A stretch of DNA of 64,000 bases from CAZWRV01 sp964636325 (lineage in GTDB: Bacteria > Verrucomicrobiota > Lentisphaeria > Victivallales > GWF2-50-93). The DNA lies in assembly GCA_964636325.1 (NCBI GenBank), contig CAZWRV010000014.1, positions 23,462 to 87,461 on the forward strand, written 5' to 3'. Both the position numbers and the translations under genes were made by a program. The notes beneath the pieces are model-generated. The model had not been told where the DNA came from. It saw nothing but the letters and a program-made list of their open reading frames with translations, and did not search any database. Each line of letters begins with the position of its first letter. The stretch's first letter is position 1. Below, piece by piece: positions 18,271 through 26,657 of this stretch.

Positions 18271-19188
18271 TTGTTGCCGGCCTATACAATTGACACAGCA
18301 GTAATAATAAATGAAATTCCCGTGGTCAAGCTGGCAACCGGCGCATGCTTTGCGGCGGTCCGGCATGGAAACGACGTGAGCATCGTAGCTTCAAACACAG
18401 AGGAAGGAACCGCAGCCATTCTCGAACAGGGCGGTCTCGACCGAATCGAAGGAGCCGAATATGCGCCGTCCGCTGAAATCCCTTATTTCCTTGATTCCTG
18501 GGACAAATACGGATTCCGCTTCTACTACCGTCCCTGGGAGACTCCCGGCAAGGACGCAAAGTGGAAGGACTACAAGGTGCTCGGCGAGTTCGACTTCGCC
18601 AGGATGGAGAACCACGCCGGATTCGTATACTGGGCCGAAACAAGCCAGGTAGACAACGCGGTCGGACTCGACAACGACATCTTCCTTGAATACGGACCTG
18701 TCGCCGATGCCAGTTTCCAGGCGTATTTGAAGCGAAATTACGAAAGCCCAGCCGTCGTCGCAGAACGCTGGGGCATGGCCGGAAAAATCGCATCATGGGA
18801 GGATGTGCGCGTTCCGGATCTGGCTACATTCCTCGGCTACGGGCCGGAGGCCATAGACCTTACCGGCACCTGGCGGATCGGCTACGAACCAAAGCCCGAA
18901 CAGCCTGCGGACGGACAGGAGAAGCCGCAGGAGCCGAATCCGATTCTCGCACCTAAGGAATGGTTTGCTGAGAAGTATGACGACTCTTCATGGCCTTCGC
19001 TTACGGCCCCGGGCAACGATGCCATGATGCTACTCGAAAAAAAACCGGCCGTCTTCCGCCGCACATTCGATGTTCCCGGACGCCTGGCCGATCTCGAAGC
19101 TTTCGGGCTACGACGTTACCGCGATCAGCAAGATGAAGCCCGCGCCGGACGACCCGAACGAGATCAGGGAAATAGCCCTCTGGGTCTA
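18271..19188 (+). pseudogene. remnant of a GH42-like/GH2-like glycosidase C-terminal half
   Basis: About 270 readable codons without a proper start. It contains a clan GH-A-like stretch (ASFQAYLKRNYESPAVVAERW, GKIASWEDVRVP) followed by a jelly-roll start (DLTGTWRIGYEP, KEWFAEKYDDSSWPSL, VFRRTFDVPG). Near 19090-19110 the sense shifts by one frame to SGYDVTAISKMKPAPDDP and ends at the TAA after ALWVY (19186-19188). It therefore lacks its N-terminal half and carries a frameshift. The parent was probably a large beta-galactosidase-like enzyme. Confidence 0.65.
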
Positions 19189-19200
19189 TTAATTGAATAT

Positions 19201-19232
19201 CAAGTCATCCTGTCACGAAGTCATCAAGTCAC
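19201..19232. repeat. phased 8-bp array
   Basis: CAAGTCAT, CCTGTCAC, GAAGTCAT, CAAGTCAC: four octamers sharing GTCA at a fixed position. The array lies between two gene remnants, before AAGGAG and ATG 19264. Confidence 0.75.
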
Positions 19233-19263
19233 AAAAATTTTCATGAACCACAAGGAGCCAGAC

Positions 19264-19800
19264 ATGGGAAGACTAGGATTTGCCGGCGGCGTCGCAGGAG
19301 CTGCGGGGCTTCGGGCGGGTGGACGTGATACGCGCCGCATACGAGGCCGGTGCCGGCAAGGCCTGGAGCACGCTGTTCCGCTGCCGGTCGCCGAAGCAGG
19401 CTTCGACGCTCGCAGGAAAATTCCTCGCCGACATCCGCCTTTTCCCGGGCGTCGAGGACGTCAAGTTGGATGCCGGTGGAACCGCCGTTCCCGCGCTTTC
19501 AGTTCCCGGCGGTGCGACATTCGCAGTCAGCCTCGACGGCGCGGAATCGAGGATCGTGATCGGCGGAACCGGCTACAGCACTGAAATATTCGGACCCGAG
19601 GGCGTCAATATCGTCGAAGTCCTCGATCCCGATGATGTGACGATGGAGAACATAGTTGTCGGCACTTCGGCCAAAGGCGGGTAATGGAAAAACAACATCG
19701 ACATTCTGCAGACAAGCACCGGAGACGTCCCTTCGTTTATGACTTATGACAATGTTTCCGTCTATGGAATGTATGCGAAGCAGCCTTTCCGCAAGGGGCT
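19264..19800 (+). pseudogene. broken gene for an unidentified protein
   Basis: AAGGAG lies ahead of ATG 19264, which opens MGRLGFAGG and shifts frame within ~20 codons. The body reads VDVIRAAYEAGAGKAWSTLF and continues with a beta-rich stretch (VPGGATFAVSLDGAE, GYSTEIFGPEGVNIVEV) to a TAA at 19682-19684. Directly after the stop the same frame continues with WKNNIDILQTSTGDVPSF and YDNVSVYGMYAKQPFRKG up to ~19800. At least one frameshift and one nonsense codon are therefore visible. The end merges into the oxidoreductase remnant. The family is not recognised. Confidence 0.6.
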
Positions 19801-19804
19801 GTGG

Positions 19805-20469
19805 ATCTTCACTCGTGCAGCTGCCAGGTCGGGCCGAAGGCATACGGCTTCAACACCGGCCATGTGTTCGACGTCGACAATACGGATCCTGGAAATGTCT
19901 CGAAGTCGTTGATCCACGGCCGGAAGCAGGCGGAGCAGTACCATAGAGCATTCAAGGAATTCCACCCGTCGTTCGCCAACTCATTCCTCGCGGCCACAGG
20001 CGCCCTACTCGGCGTGCGCGAAACCCGCAGAATCATCGGGGACTATGTCCTGACGATCGACGACTACCTGGTCCGGAGCAGGTTCCCCGATGAGGTCTGC
20101 AGGAATGCCTACAACATCGACGTCCACGGTTCCAGGAAGCAGGCCGATGAGGACAGGCGCAGAGGGATAGAGGACATCAAGCGCACTCTTGACAAGGAGA
20201 TCAAGCCGCTGGGGAAGGGCGAGAGCTACGGTGTCCCATACCGATGCCTCACTCCCAAGGGGATGAAGAACCTTCTTGTCGCGGGCCGCTGCATCTCGAC
20301 CGACCGGCCGACAAACGGCAGCGTCCGAATCATGGCCTGCTGCCTGACCACAGGCGAGGCGGCGGGAACAGCCGCGACGATGGCCGCCGCAAAAAACACC
20401 GACGTCCACAAGGTCGACACCGATGAACTCCGGCGGATCCTCAGAAAAAACGGCGCGTATCTGCCGTGA
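19805..20469 (+). pseudogene. truncated FAD-dependent oxidoreductase (C-terminal part)
   Basis: About 220 codons that match the C-terminal half of FAD_oxidored (PF12831-like) proteins: EFHPSFANSFLAATGALLGV, RETRRIIGDYVLT, GKGESYGVPYRCLTPKGMKN, LLVAGRCISTDRPTNGSVRI, MACCLTTGEAAGTAA. The N-terminal GxGxxG dinucleotide-binding part is missing and 5' sequence belongs to another remnant. The protein cannot be functional as an enzyme in this form. Intact members are common in PVC glycan loci. Confidence 0.75.
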
Positions 20470-20499
20470 AATGAATCCGTTTTCCGTTGCCCGTAATCC

Positions 20500-20535
20500 T
20501 TGTCGGTATCTTTGTCGCTGTCTTTGTCGCCTTCC
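20500..20535. repeat. phased 6-bp array
   Basis: TTGTCG, GTATCT, TTGTCG, CTGTCT, TTGTCG, CCTTCC: six hexamers with T at the second position of each and TTGTCG alternating. It lies just after the oxidoreductase remnant. Confidence 0.6.
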
Positions 20536-20666
20536 GGAGGGTTGAGCCGAGCTCAACTGCGGCTCAGCACGGCTTCGCCATCCGTCGAGTTTCTCATCGA
20601 CAAAACTGCGAATCCCGCAGACGCATGCTCTCTTGACACTCGTTTGTCTTTTTATATCCGCCGCCC

Positions 20667-20685
20667 GGCGGAATAGAATTCCGCC
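20667..20685. repeat. 19-bp near-palindrome GGCGGAATAGAATTCCGCC, copy 1
   Basis: An identical 19-base near-palindrome occurs at 45168-45186. Both copies are intergenic and flanked by GC-rich sequence. GGCGGAAT/ATTCCGCC are the arms. Confidence 0.65.
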
Positions 20686-20694
20686 GGAATAAGC

Positions 20695-21009
20695 GTGGCA
20701 AGCGCGAAAGAATCGGGTAATGTCCGCGGTAGATCCTTCCTCTCCGTCCCTCATAACTTCTCGCAGGAAGGCTTCCGCGACCCCTTCTACAATCCAAGGT
20801 CGCGGCCCGACGATTCCGTCGGTACTAGATACGCCGTGGCTATTGACGCGGACAGCAACAGTTCCATAACTCTGCCCGGCGGCGAAACGGTCAATGCCAA
20901 AATCGCCGTGTGGTCCTTCGGCCCCGACGGCAAGAACGACTGGGGCGCTGCGACCGTCGGTTCCGGCAGCGATAAGAAGGACTACATCGCGTCGTGGAGG
21001 GAGAATTGA
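20695..21009 (+). pseudogene. C-terminal fragment of a pseudopilin-like protein
   Basis: Residues ~25-104 of the open frame read RDPFYNPRSRPDDSVGTRY, AVAIDADSNSSI, AKIAVWSFGPDGKNDWG and DYIASWREN. This is the typical C-terminal end of GspG/PulG-like and Verrucomicrobia-type pseudopilins (a VWSxGPDG block before a DDIxSW ending). The N-terminal FTLIE signal and helix are missing. No ribosome site is evident. It closes the run of remnants between 18.27 and 21.0 kb. Confidence 0.6.
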
Positions 21010-21076
21010 AATAAGCCGGGAAGTTTCACGATTGCAGCCGACCGCAATCGGTCGCAGTCGACTGCAGCCGACTTGT

Positions 21077-21856
21077 TTATTTGGACGATGATTTCCGGGG
21101 GAACCTGCTGTTGAAAAGCCTGAGGTCGGAAAGCTTTAGGCCGGCGAGGCTGACGGTATCTAGGTGATATGAGAAGTCGCCTATTTCGTCGGGCCTGTGC
21201 GCGTCGGTGGCGACGGATACGTATGCGCCCTCTTCGGCGGCTATCCGCAGCATCAGGACGTCGGCCTCGATCGGGTAGTGGGAGTTGAGCTCCACGGCCA
21301 CGCCGGCGCGCTTCGCCTCGCGGACAACTTCGTGGACGGTATCGTCCGGCACCTCGAACTGCCTCGATACCCATCTGAAGGGATGGCCCAGGACGTGTAT
21401 GCCGGAATTGATCAGCTTCAATGTGTGTTCCTTCCAGCAGGCGAACGTCGCCTCGGGGCTGTCGCCTGTTTCCAGGGACATGTCGAGGAAGTGGACGCTT
21501 CCGATGGTGACTTCGAACCTTTTCCGGAATGCCTCGTCGAACGTGAGCCTGCCGTCGTGCATCATCTCTGCCTCGATGCCCGGTACGATGAACTTGTCCT
21601 TGAACTTCGCGATTTCCGCGGGATGCCCTTCCAGCTTTTCATTCCCCGCGTCGCGGAACTGGTCGAATATCAGGCTGTCGGAGATGAAGTTCCACGACCA
21701 TGCGACGTCGTGGGGGAAGTAGATGGCCATACCGTGGTCGGTTATTGCTGCGCCGCCGAGCCCTTCAGCATGTAGAATCCTATCCGCATAGAATTCCAGT
21801 GTCAGGGTATTGTCCGCGCAGTAGCTTATGTTGGTATGGCAGTGCAGGTCGAACAT
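21077..21856 (-). CDS. PHP-domain metal-dependent hydrolase
   Basis: A 259-aa protein of the PHP superfamily (histidinol-phosphatase/YcdX type). All expected metal-binding blocks are present: HCH at residues 5-7 (MFDLHCHTNIS), AITDHG, the acidic GIEAEMM, the GSVHF block, HVLGHPF and the late SVATDAH. A phosphoesterase acting on a sugar or amino-acid phosphate is likely; the substrate is unknown. It is cytoplasmic, with no signal peptide. No ribosome site is seen before the ATG. The 20 bases upstream hold a small palindrome (TTCAG..CTGAA) and TTTACAT that resemble the dispersed 34-bp element. Confidence 0.85.
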   Translation of the reverse strand: MFDLHCHTNISYCADNTLTLEFYADRILHAEGLGGAAITDHGMAIYFPHDVAWSWNFISDSLIFDQFRDAGNEKLEGHPAEIAKFKDKFIVPGIEAEMMHDGRLTFDEAFRKRFEVTIGSVHFLDMSLETGDSPEATFACWKEHTLKLINSGIHVLGHPFRWVSRQFEVPDDTVHEVVREAKRAGVAVELNSHYPIEADVLMLRIAAEEGAYVSVATDAHRPDEIGDFSYHLDTVSLAGLKLSDLRLFNSRFPRKSSSK

Positions 21857-21894
21857 ATGTAAATATTCAGTTTGCTGAATTCATACTAACATTA

Positions 21895-22227
21895 TCACCC
21901 GACTCCCTCGGTCCGCTTTTCAAGGGGGACGAGCGGAGGCAGCTCGTTCGTCGGGCGGTCGAGATAGAAGTACGCGCAGCTCGACCAGTCGTCGGTGCGC
22001 TCGAAGAGGCCGTATGCGCTCTTGACTCCGGCGGGCGACAAGTCGATCGGAGCGTTGTCCTTCCCCGTCGGCAGATATTTGTTCCCGGAGAAATACATTT
22101 CCCGCCTGGCCGGCGGATCCCAGCATCCGATCTGCTGGATCGTCGCGCGTATCTCCTTGCGGAAATAGACCGGATCCGGCAGATGGTAGCGGTAGAAGCA
22201 GTAGCGCAGCCTGTCGTGTGAATTCAT
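21895..22227 (-). pseudogene. N-terminally truncated GH172 (DUF2961) protein
   Basis: The 110 residues match only the end of DUF2961/GH172 proteins: FYRYHLPDPVYFRKEIRATI, QQIG, then a DDWSSCAYFYLDRPTNELPP ending. Full-length members are ~350-400 aa. AAAGGA lies 7 bases ahead of ATG 22227, and no trace of the missing part was found in 22228-22473. It could be a translated fragment, but loss of most of the fold argues against activity. It is on the same strand as the PHP gene, which starts 39 bases downstream. Confidence 0.65.
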
Positions 22228-22473
22228 TGGATTATCCTTTCAATCACTATGCGATGTAAAACATGTTGAAAAGATAACTGGTTCATGCGAAAATCAAGAT
22301 ATCCCCGTAGTTTTAGGCTGCAATATTATTACCGCGGATTTCCGCCATCTCCGCCAAAGGAAGACATTTTCTGACAGGCTGAGGTTCTTGAACTGGAATC
22401 AAAGGCCTGGGAACGCCGAGCAGCAGCTCGGCTCCTGGATTCTTTGAAACTCTTAGAATTTGCCGGAAATGTT

Positions 22474-23586
22474 TTACGGCATCTTCCATTTCGACCATAG
22501 GAGCGAGCACTTCTTGTCGCCCTTGATCTTCTGGTAGCAGAGGGTCAGCAGTTCGCCGTCCTGGAGTTCCGCCGTGGACGGGTAGCCGAGGTCGCCGTCG
22601 GGGCCGTCGTCGCGGATTATCCAGTCATGCTCCCAGGTGGCGCCGTCATCATGGCTGAAGGCGGCGCGCTGGCCGTACGGCGCCTGGCGGTAGCCGTAGG
22701 TCAGGACGAGCGTCCCCGATGAATGCCTCATCAGATGCGGAGGGGAGCCGTGGAATCCGAGCGGACGTGCTGCGGTCCAGGTCCTGCCGCCGTCGTCGGA
22801 TTCGGTCTGCATCATGCTGAAAGAAGGGATTCCGGCGCCCTCAAGCTTCCTGCCGGCATGGTCTTCGATCCGTATCATCCCGATCAGACGTCCGGACGGC
22901 AGTTCGACAAGATGCGGCTCGTGGTAGTTCGCCGGATCAGTTCCAGCGCATACAGGCACCTGGCCGACGACGGTCCACGTCAGGCCGCCGTCGGAACTGC
23001 GCGCGGCGCTGATCTTCCCCACGTCCATGTCGTTCCAACTCTTATACGGCTTGCCAAGATATGCCAGATCCCCGTTCCGCAGGCGGACCGGGCCGTGCGG
23101 GGCGGAGACAGGCGCCCTGACCGGGGCATCCCAGGTCTCGCCGCAGTCCCCGCTCAGCATCACCCACGAGCCTATATGTTTCTGCGCCACCTCGTCCGTG
23201 ACGTTGGAAAGCTTGGCGTTCCACGAATCTAACTCCTCCGCGCCGAGCCAGTCCCGGACCCATTTTTCCTCGAAATACATGCGCGTGTCGGACGTGAACC
23301 AGCTGGCAAGGACTTTTCCGCCGCCGAGGTCCACAATACCGGCGTCGCGGTCGTCGATAGGGGAGTCATTGATTACCCTCGGCGCGGACCAGGTGCGACC
23401 TCCGTCGTCGCTGACATTCAGGACAGTCTTTCCCCAGGGACATATGTGTTCCGAGCGCAGGCCCGAACTGATCGCAAGCAGCTTACCGTTGTCCAGCCGG
23501 GCCACGGTCGGCCAGCCGAAATAACCGAACTTCTCTCCAGGCCGCCTGCAGACAATCCCATGCTCGCCGCTCAGTGATTTTGCCAT
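22474..23586 (-). CDS. sialidase/BNR-repeat-like beta-propeller hydrolase
   Basis: A 370-aa six-bladed-propeller protein with five Asp-box motifs: VSDDGGRTWSAP, SGDCGETWDAP, SSDGGLTWTV, ESDDGGRTWTAA and SHDDGATWEH. These are the signature of the sialidase superfamily (GH33 and related uncharacterised exo-glycosidases). No signal peptide is seen, so it would act in the cytoplasm on imported glycans. A canonical RIP motif was not certain; FGWPTVARLDNGKLLAIS occupies the first blade where RIP usually lies, so true sialidase activity is doubtful. GGAAGG precedes the ATG. The gene heads a minus-strand run toward the truncated GH172 and the PHP gene. Confidence 0.8.
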   Translation of the reverse strand: MAKSLSGEHGIVCRRPGEKFGYFGWPTVARLDNGKLLAISSGLRSEHICPWGKTVLNVSDDGGRTWSAPRVINDSPIDDRDAGIVDLGGGKVLASWFTSDTRMYFEEKWVRDWLGAEELDSWNAKLSNVTDEVAQKHIGSWVMLSGDCGETWDAPVRAPVSAPHGPVRLRNGDLAYLGKPYKSWNDMDVGKISAARSSDGGLTWTVVGQVPVCAGTDPANYHEPHLVELPSGRLIGMIRIEDHAGRKLEGAGIPSFSMMQTESDDGGRTWTAARPLGFHGSPPHLMRHSSGTLVLTYGYRQAPYGQRAAFSHDDGATWEHDWIIRDDGPDGDLGYPSTAELQDGELLTLCYQKIKGDKKCSLLWSKWKMP

Positions 23587-23761
23587 GATTTCTTCCTTCC
23601 CAAGGAATATGTGTTTTTACATAATTAAGCTATGCGTCCTCAGTGAAGCTGCAAGGCGCACTCCATGGGAGAGATATATGAAATCCTGTTCTGATATGCG
23701 ATATTCGCCGCCCCGGTCGGCGGCGCAAGACCTAGCCGGTGCAATCCGTCCGAGGCGTTTT

Positions 23762-24769
23762 TCAGGGCAAGTCCCAGAGCTTGCGTACCGGCGTGCCGTC
23801 ACCCTTGAGGACCGACAGGCCGATGCATTCAATACCGTCGCGCCACTTGTCGCGGCCGTTGTAGTAGAGCCTCAGCTCGTCCTGCCATCTCACCAGGTCA
23901 AGCTGATATACGAAGGCGGCCTTCCAGCCCCTGCCCGAAGGCGGGATTATGGGATTGTAAGGAGCTTCGGTCCAGGAGACGCCGTCGTCGCTCATAAGCA
24001 CGTTGATCGCCGAATGCTGCCATCCCCTCTCATCGTTGTATATGGAGTTGTAGAGGGCGAGAAACTTGTCGCCGAGGCCGAAGACCTTGATGGCGCCGGC
24101 ACCGAAGTTCCTGTGCGGGATGGACCTGTCCGGCGCCAAGACAGGCCTGCCATATTTTGTGAACGGTCCAAACGGGGTCGGGGCGTCGGCGAAGCTGATG
24201 TATTTCGGCTCCTCGTATCCGCACTTGTCCAGCATCACGGTTCCGGCGCTGTAGTAAAGCCTGTAGCGGCCCTCGGCCAGCCTGACCATGCAGGGATTCC
24301 GGGCCTGTATTGCTGGGTAGGACAGCGGCATATATTCGCGCTCCCAGTCAAGCTCCGGCACGATGACCATCTCCGGCTCGCTCCAGTTTTCAAGGTTCCG
24401 CGAGCGTCGGAGCGCAATGTAGTTGCCGCAGCCGAACTTCTCCTGCTCCTCCTTTGTCGCGAACGTTGTGAAATAAAGTATCCACTCGCCGCCGTCATGG
24501 AAGATAAATGAAGGGTTCGTTGGCCATTCCCATTTGCGGAGCAGATCCCACCTGATCCCGTCTGGCGAGACAAGGTGGTGGTAGAAGGGTTTGAAATCCT
24601 TGTAGAAGCCGTGATAGAACGCATGCCAGCGCCCGTCGAACTGTCCGGGAACCAGTATCTGCGGATCCCCGATTGCGTAGCCCGCCTCCGGCTTTTCAAA
24701 ATAGCCTATCACCGGGTTTTCCGCCGCATCGCGCCATTTTTCCCTCTGCCAGTTCGGGAACTTGAACAT
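23762..24769 (-). CDS. GH43/GH130-like five-bladed beta-propeller glycosidase
   Basis: A 335-aa protein with the propeller pattern of GH43/GH130-like enzymes: GDPQILVPGQFDGRWHAFYH in the first blade, PSFIFHDGGEWILYFTTF, RNPCMVRLAEGRYRLYYSAG, FGAGAIKVFGLGDKFLALYN and late KAAFVYQLDLVRWQDELRLY. The Asp of GDPQ and the Glu/Asp residues of later blades could be catalytic, but assignment by eye is not secure. It has no signal peptide and is therefore cytoplasmic. ATG 24769 (MFKFPNW) has GAGGGA upstream; the longer frame to 24838 adds a poorly conserved extension. It probably cooperates with the sialidase-like gene 175 bases downstream. Confidence 0.78.
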   Translation of the reverse strand: MFKFPNWQREKWRDAAENPVIGYFEKPEAGYAIGDPQILVPGQFDGRWHAFYHGFYKDFKPFYHHLVSPDGIRWDLLRKWEWPTNPSFIFHDGGEWILYFTTFATKEEQEKFGCGNYIALRRSRNLENWSEPEMVIVPELDWEREYMPLSYPAIQARNPCMVRLAEGRYRLYYSAGTVMLDKCGYEEPKYISFADAPTPFGPFTKYGRPVLAPDRSIPHRNFGAGAIKVFGLGDKFLALYNSIYNDERGWQHSAINVLMSDDGVSWTEAPYNPIIPPSGRGWKAAFVYQLDLVRWQDELRLYYNGRDKWRDGIECIGLSVLKGDGTPVRKLWDLP

Positions 24770-24864
24770 GTGCAATCCCTCTAGATTATGCTCAAGATAC
24801 AGCCTTGAGACGATTAATGAGTTCTGAAATCGGTTCAAAATATAATATTTTCAGCATCTGCTGT

Positions 24865-24892
24865 CAGTAGCCGGCTTCCAGTGTCCGGTATC
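24865..24892. repeat. phased 7-bp array
   Basis: CAGTAGC, CGGCTTC, CAGTGTC, CGGTATC: four heptamers alternating CAGT and CGG cores. It ends six bases before the stop of the next pseudopilin gene. Confidence 0.65.
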
Positions 24893-24898
24893 TTTCCC

Positions 24899-25765
24899 TC
24901 ACCACAGTATCTTGTTCCCTTGCGAGGTGTTGCCGGTGTTGTCCCACAAGACGGTTCCGGCGGGGGTGAACATCCTGAAGAAACATGTGCTTTGGTATCC
25001 CCAGGCGTTGCCGTAAGCCTTGGGGCGGCAGATTCCGTTATCGTGGGAAGGGATGTTCATCTGCGTGACCGGAACCCAGCATGCGGAGCCGTCGCCGAAG
25101 GCGCAGTTGGCGCCGCTGGGCGTGTAGTCCGGATATGTCTTGGAATGGTTGTTTGCGTATTTGAAATTCTCCTGATATGAAGGTTCCAGCGGGAACGTTG
25201 TCGCCGCATCATGGACCAGGGCCACGCTCGAGTTGATGACCCCCATCCTTGTGTGCATGTTCCGTATCTTGTCGCAGTCATACCATCCGAAGGCGGTGAA
25301 CGCATAGTGTGTGTACCGCAGCTCCCAGTCCCAGCCGTGCGTGCGCCCATAAGGAGTCACAGGCTCATTCTGCCTTGAAGGGCAGCGGAAAAGGTTCGAA
25401 CCTGATGCCATTTGAGCAAAGTTTTCATAGGCGCTGTACTGTTTTACTCCCTGCTTGAGATAGTCATATGCGAACTGCGCGCCATCATCCGTAATAAATG
25501 AGTAGCCTATGGCGTCCCTGCTGATGACCGGCATCTGGCCGTCGTAGTCGGCGGCGTATGAGAATCCGCTTACTGTGATCTGCTTCAGGCCGTTCAGGCA
25601 TGAAATCCTCTTTGCCTGTTCGCGCGCGTTCTTCAGCGCGGGAAGGAGGAGTGCCGCCAGTATCGCGATGATCGCGATGACGACCAGAAGTTCTATTAAA
25701 GTAAAGGGCTTCGATTTTAACATGGCCGCAGCAGGCGGCCCGAACTTCCTTGCATGCCTTTTCAT
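24899..25765 (-). CDS. prepilin-type (DUF1559-like) protein
   Basis: A 288-aa protein. The class III signal begins at Phe21 (FTLIELLVVIAIIAILAA) after a long, basic 20-residue leader; the residue before cleavage is Pro (SKP/FTLIE), which would block ordinary prepilin peptidase cleavage. Residues after the helix include LKNAREQAKRISCLNGLKQI, typical of DUF1559-like PVC proteins, and the late GANCAFGDGSACWVP stands where these proteins have H...DG. AGGATGAGG is upstream of ATG 25765. It is the last gene inside the right inverted-repeat boundary. The role beside glycan genes is unknown. Confidence 0.85.
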   Translation of the reverse strand: MKRHARKFGPPAAAMLKSKPFTLIELLVVIAIIAILAALLLPALKNAREQAKRISCLNGLKQITVSGFSYAADYDGQMPVISRDAIGYSFITDDGAQFAYDYLKQGVKQYSAYENFAQMASGSNLFRCPSRQNEPVTPYGRTHGWDWELRYTHYAFTAFGWYDCDKIRNMHTRMGVINSSVALVHDAATTFPLEPSYQENFKYANNHSKTYPDYTPSGANCAFGDGSACWVPVTQMNIPSHDNGICRPKAYGNAWGYQSTCFFRMFTPAGTVLWDNTGNTSQGNKILW

Positions 25766-25848
25766 TGCCTCATCCTGTATTATGCTTTAAGCTGTTTTCT
25801 AGGAACGGCTCAACTGGGTTGGGAATTGAAAGACGATACCTGCCGGCG

Positions 25849-25868
25849 CCTGGCGAAACCTGGCGAAT
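25849..25868. repeat. 10-bp tandem duplication
   Basis: CCTGGCGAAA is followed by CCTGGCGAAT. The rest of 25766-25975 shows no feature. Confidence 0.5.
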
Positions 25869-25975
25869 CCTTTCGATTCCCAACATTCACTAAGGCGGGC
25901 TTTGCCCGCAACCCAAAATTCAATGAATTCCATAGACACATGCACGCTTTTGTGATAGAAGTTTTTAAGAAAGTA

Positions 25976-26622
25976 TCCTAGATTTTTCCCTGCGGGAAAA
26001 AGGCGCCCTTACGGCGCGCAGGAGCTTGAGTATGGCGACTTCGCCGAAGTCGCCAGCGCCGCTTTCGGCTAAAGCGGCATACTTTGACAAAAACGTTTTC
26101 CAAGTCGCACCGTAAGGGACTAGATTTTTCCCTGCGGGAAAAAGGCGCCCTTACGGCGCGCAGGTAGCTTGCGCGCGCCGCGCGCAAAGGGCAAACTCTG
26201 CATAGGAGTAATGCTGTGTTATGTTGCTTGCGCGCGGCGCGCGCAAACTACATTTTGGAAAAAACGTTTTCCAAGTTGCACCGTAAGGGACTAGGTTTTT
26301 CCCTGCGGGAAAAAGACATCCGCCCGGTGGGTGCGTAACAATAATCAATATTCAATGAACAATTCTCAATTCTCAACGGAATATGGGGAAATGAAATAAC
26401 TTGAACATTGAAAATTGAGCATTGATTATTCGTTTTTTTAAGGGACTAGGTTTTTCCCTGCGGGAAAAAGGCGCCCTTACGGTGCGCAGGTAGCTTGCGC
26501 GCGCCGCGCGCAAAGGGCAAACTCTGCATAGGAGTAATGCTGTGTTATGTTGCTTGCGCGCGGCGCGCGCAAACTACATTTTGGAAAAAACGTTTTCCAA
26601 GTTGCACCGTAAGGGACTAATT
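25976..26622. repeat. array of palindrome-rich repeat modules and right arm of the long inverted repeat
   Basis: This region holds three related modules. Modules two (26125-26294) and three (26450-26619) are 170-bp direct repeats that differ at about one base; module one (25978-26123) has a different middle part. Each has the hairpin TTTTTCCCTGCGGGAAAAA, the GC palindrome TTGCGCGCGCCGCGCGCAA, AAAACGTTTT, and GCACCGTAAGGG facing CCCTTACGGTGC. Between modules two and three lies the 26295-26430 block that is inverted relative to 16048-16145. The 892-base gap 25766-26657 contains no gene; the small open frames in it fall inside these repeats. Confidence 0.85.
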
Positions 26623-26627
26623 ACATC

Positions 26628-26655
26628 TCCGGCATCCGTTTTCCGGCATCCGCAG
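26628..26655. repeat. phased 7-bp array
   Basis: TCCGGCA, TCCGTTT, TCCGGCA, TCCGCAG: four heptamers with core TCCG. It ends two bases before the stop codon of the next minus-strand gene. Confidence 0.75.
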
Positions 26656-26657
26656 TC

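Noticed and set aside
22313..22510. 65-codon open frame between the GH172 fragment and the sialidase-like gene
   Set aside because: It overlaps the end of the sialidase-like gene, shows no motif, and starts without a ribosome site.
26151..26348. Small open frames in the repeat modules
   Set aside because: They translate palindromic repeats (CAPRASNIT-like words recur in each module) and have no ribosome site.
16048..26622. CRISPR array or composite transposon
   Set aside because: Repeat units are not regularly spaced by unique spacers and no cas or transposase gene is present.
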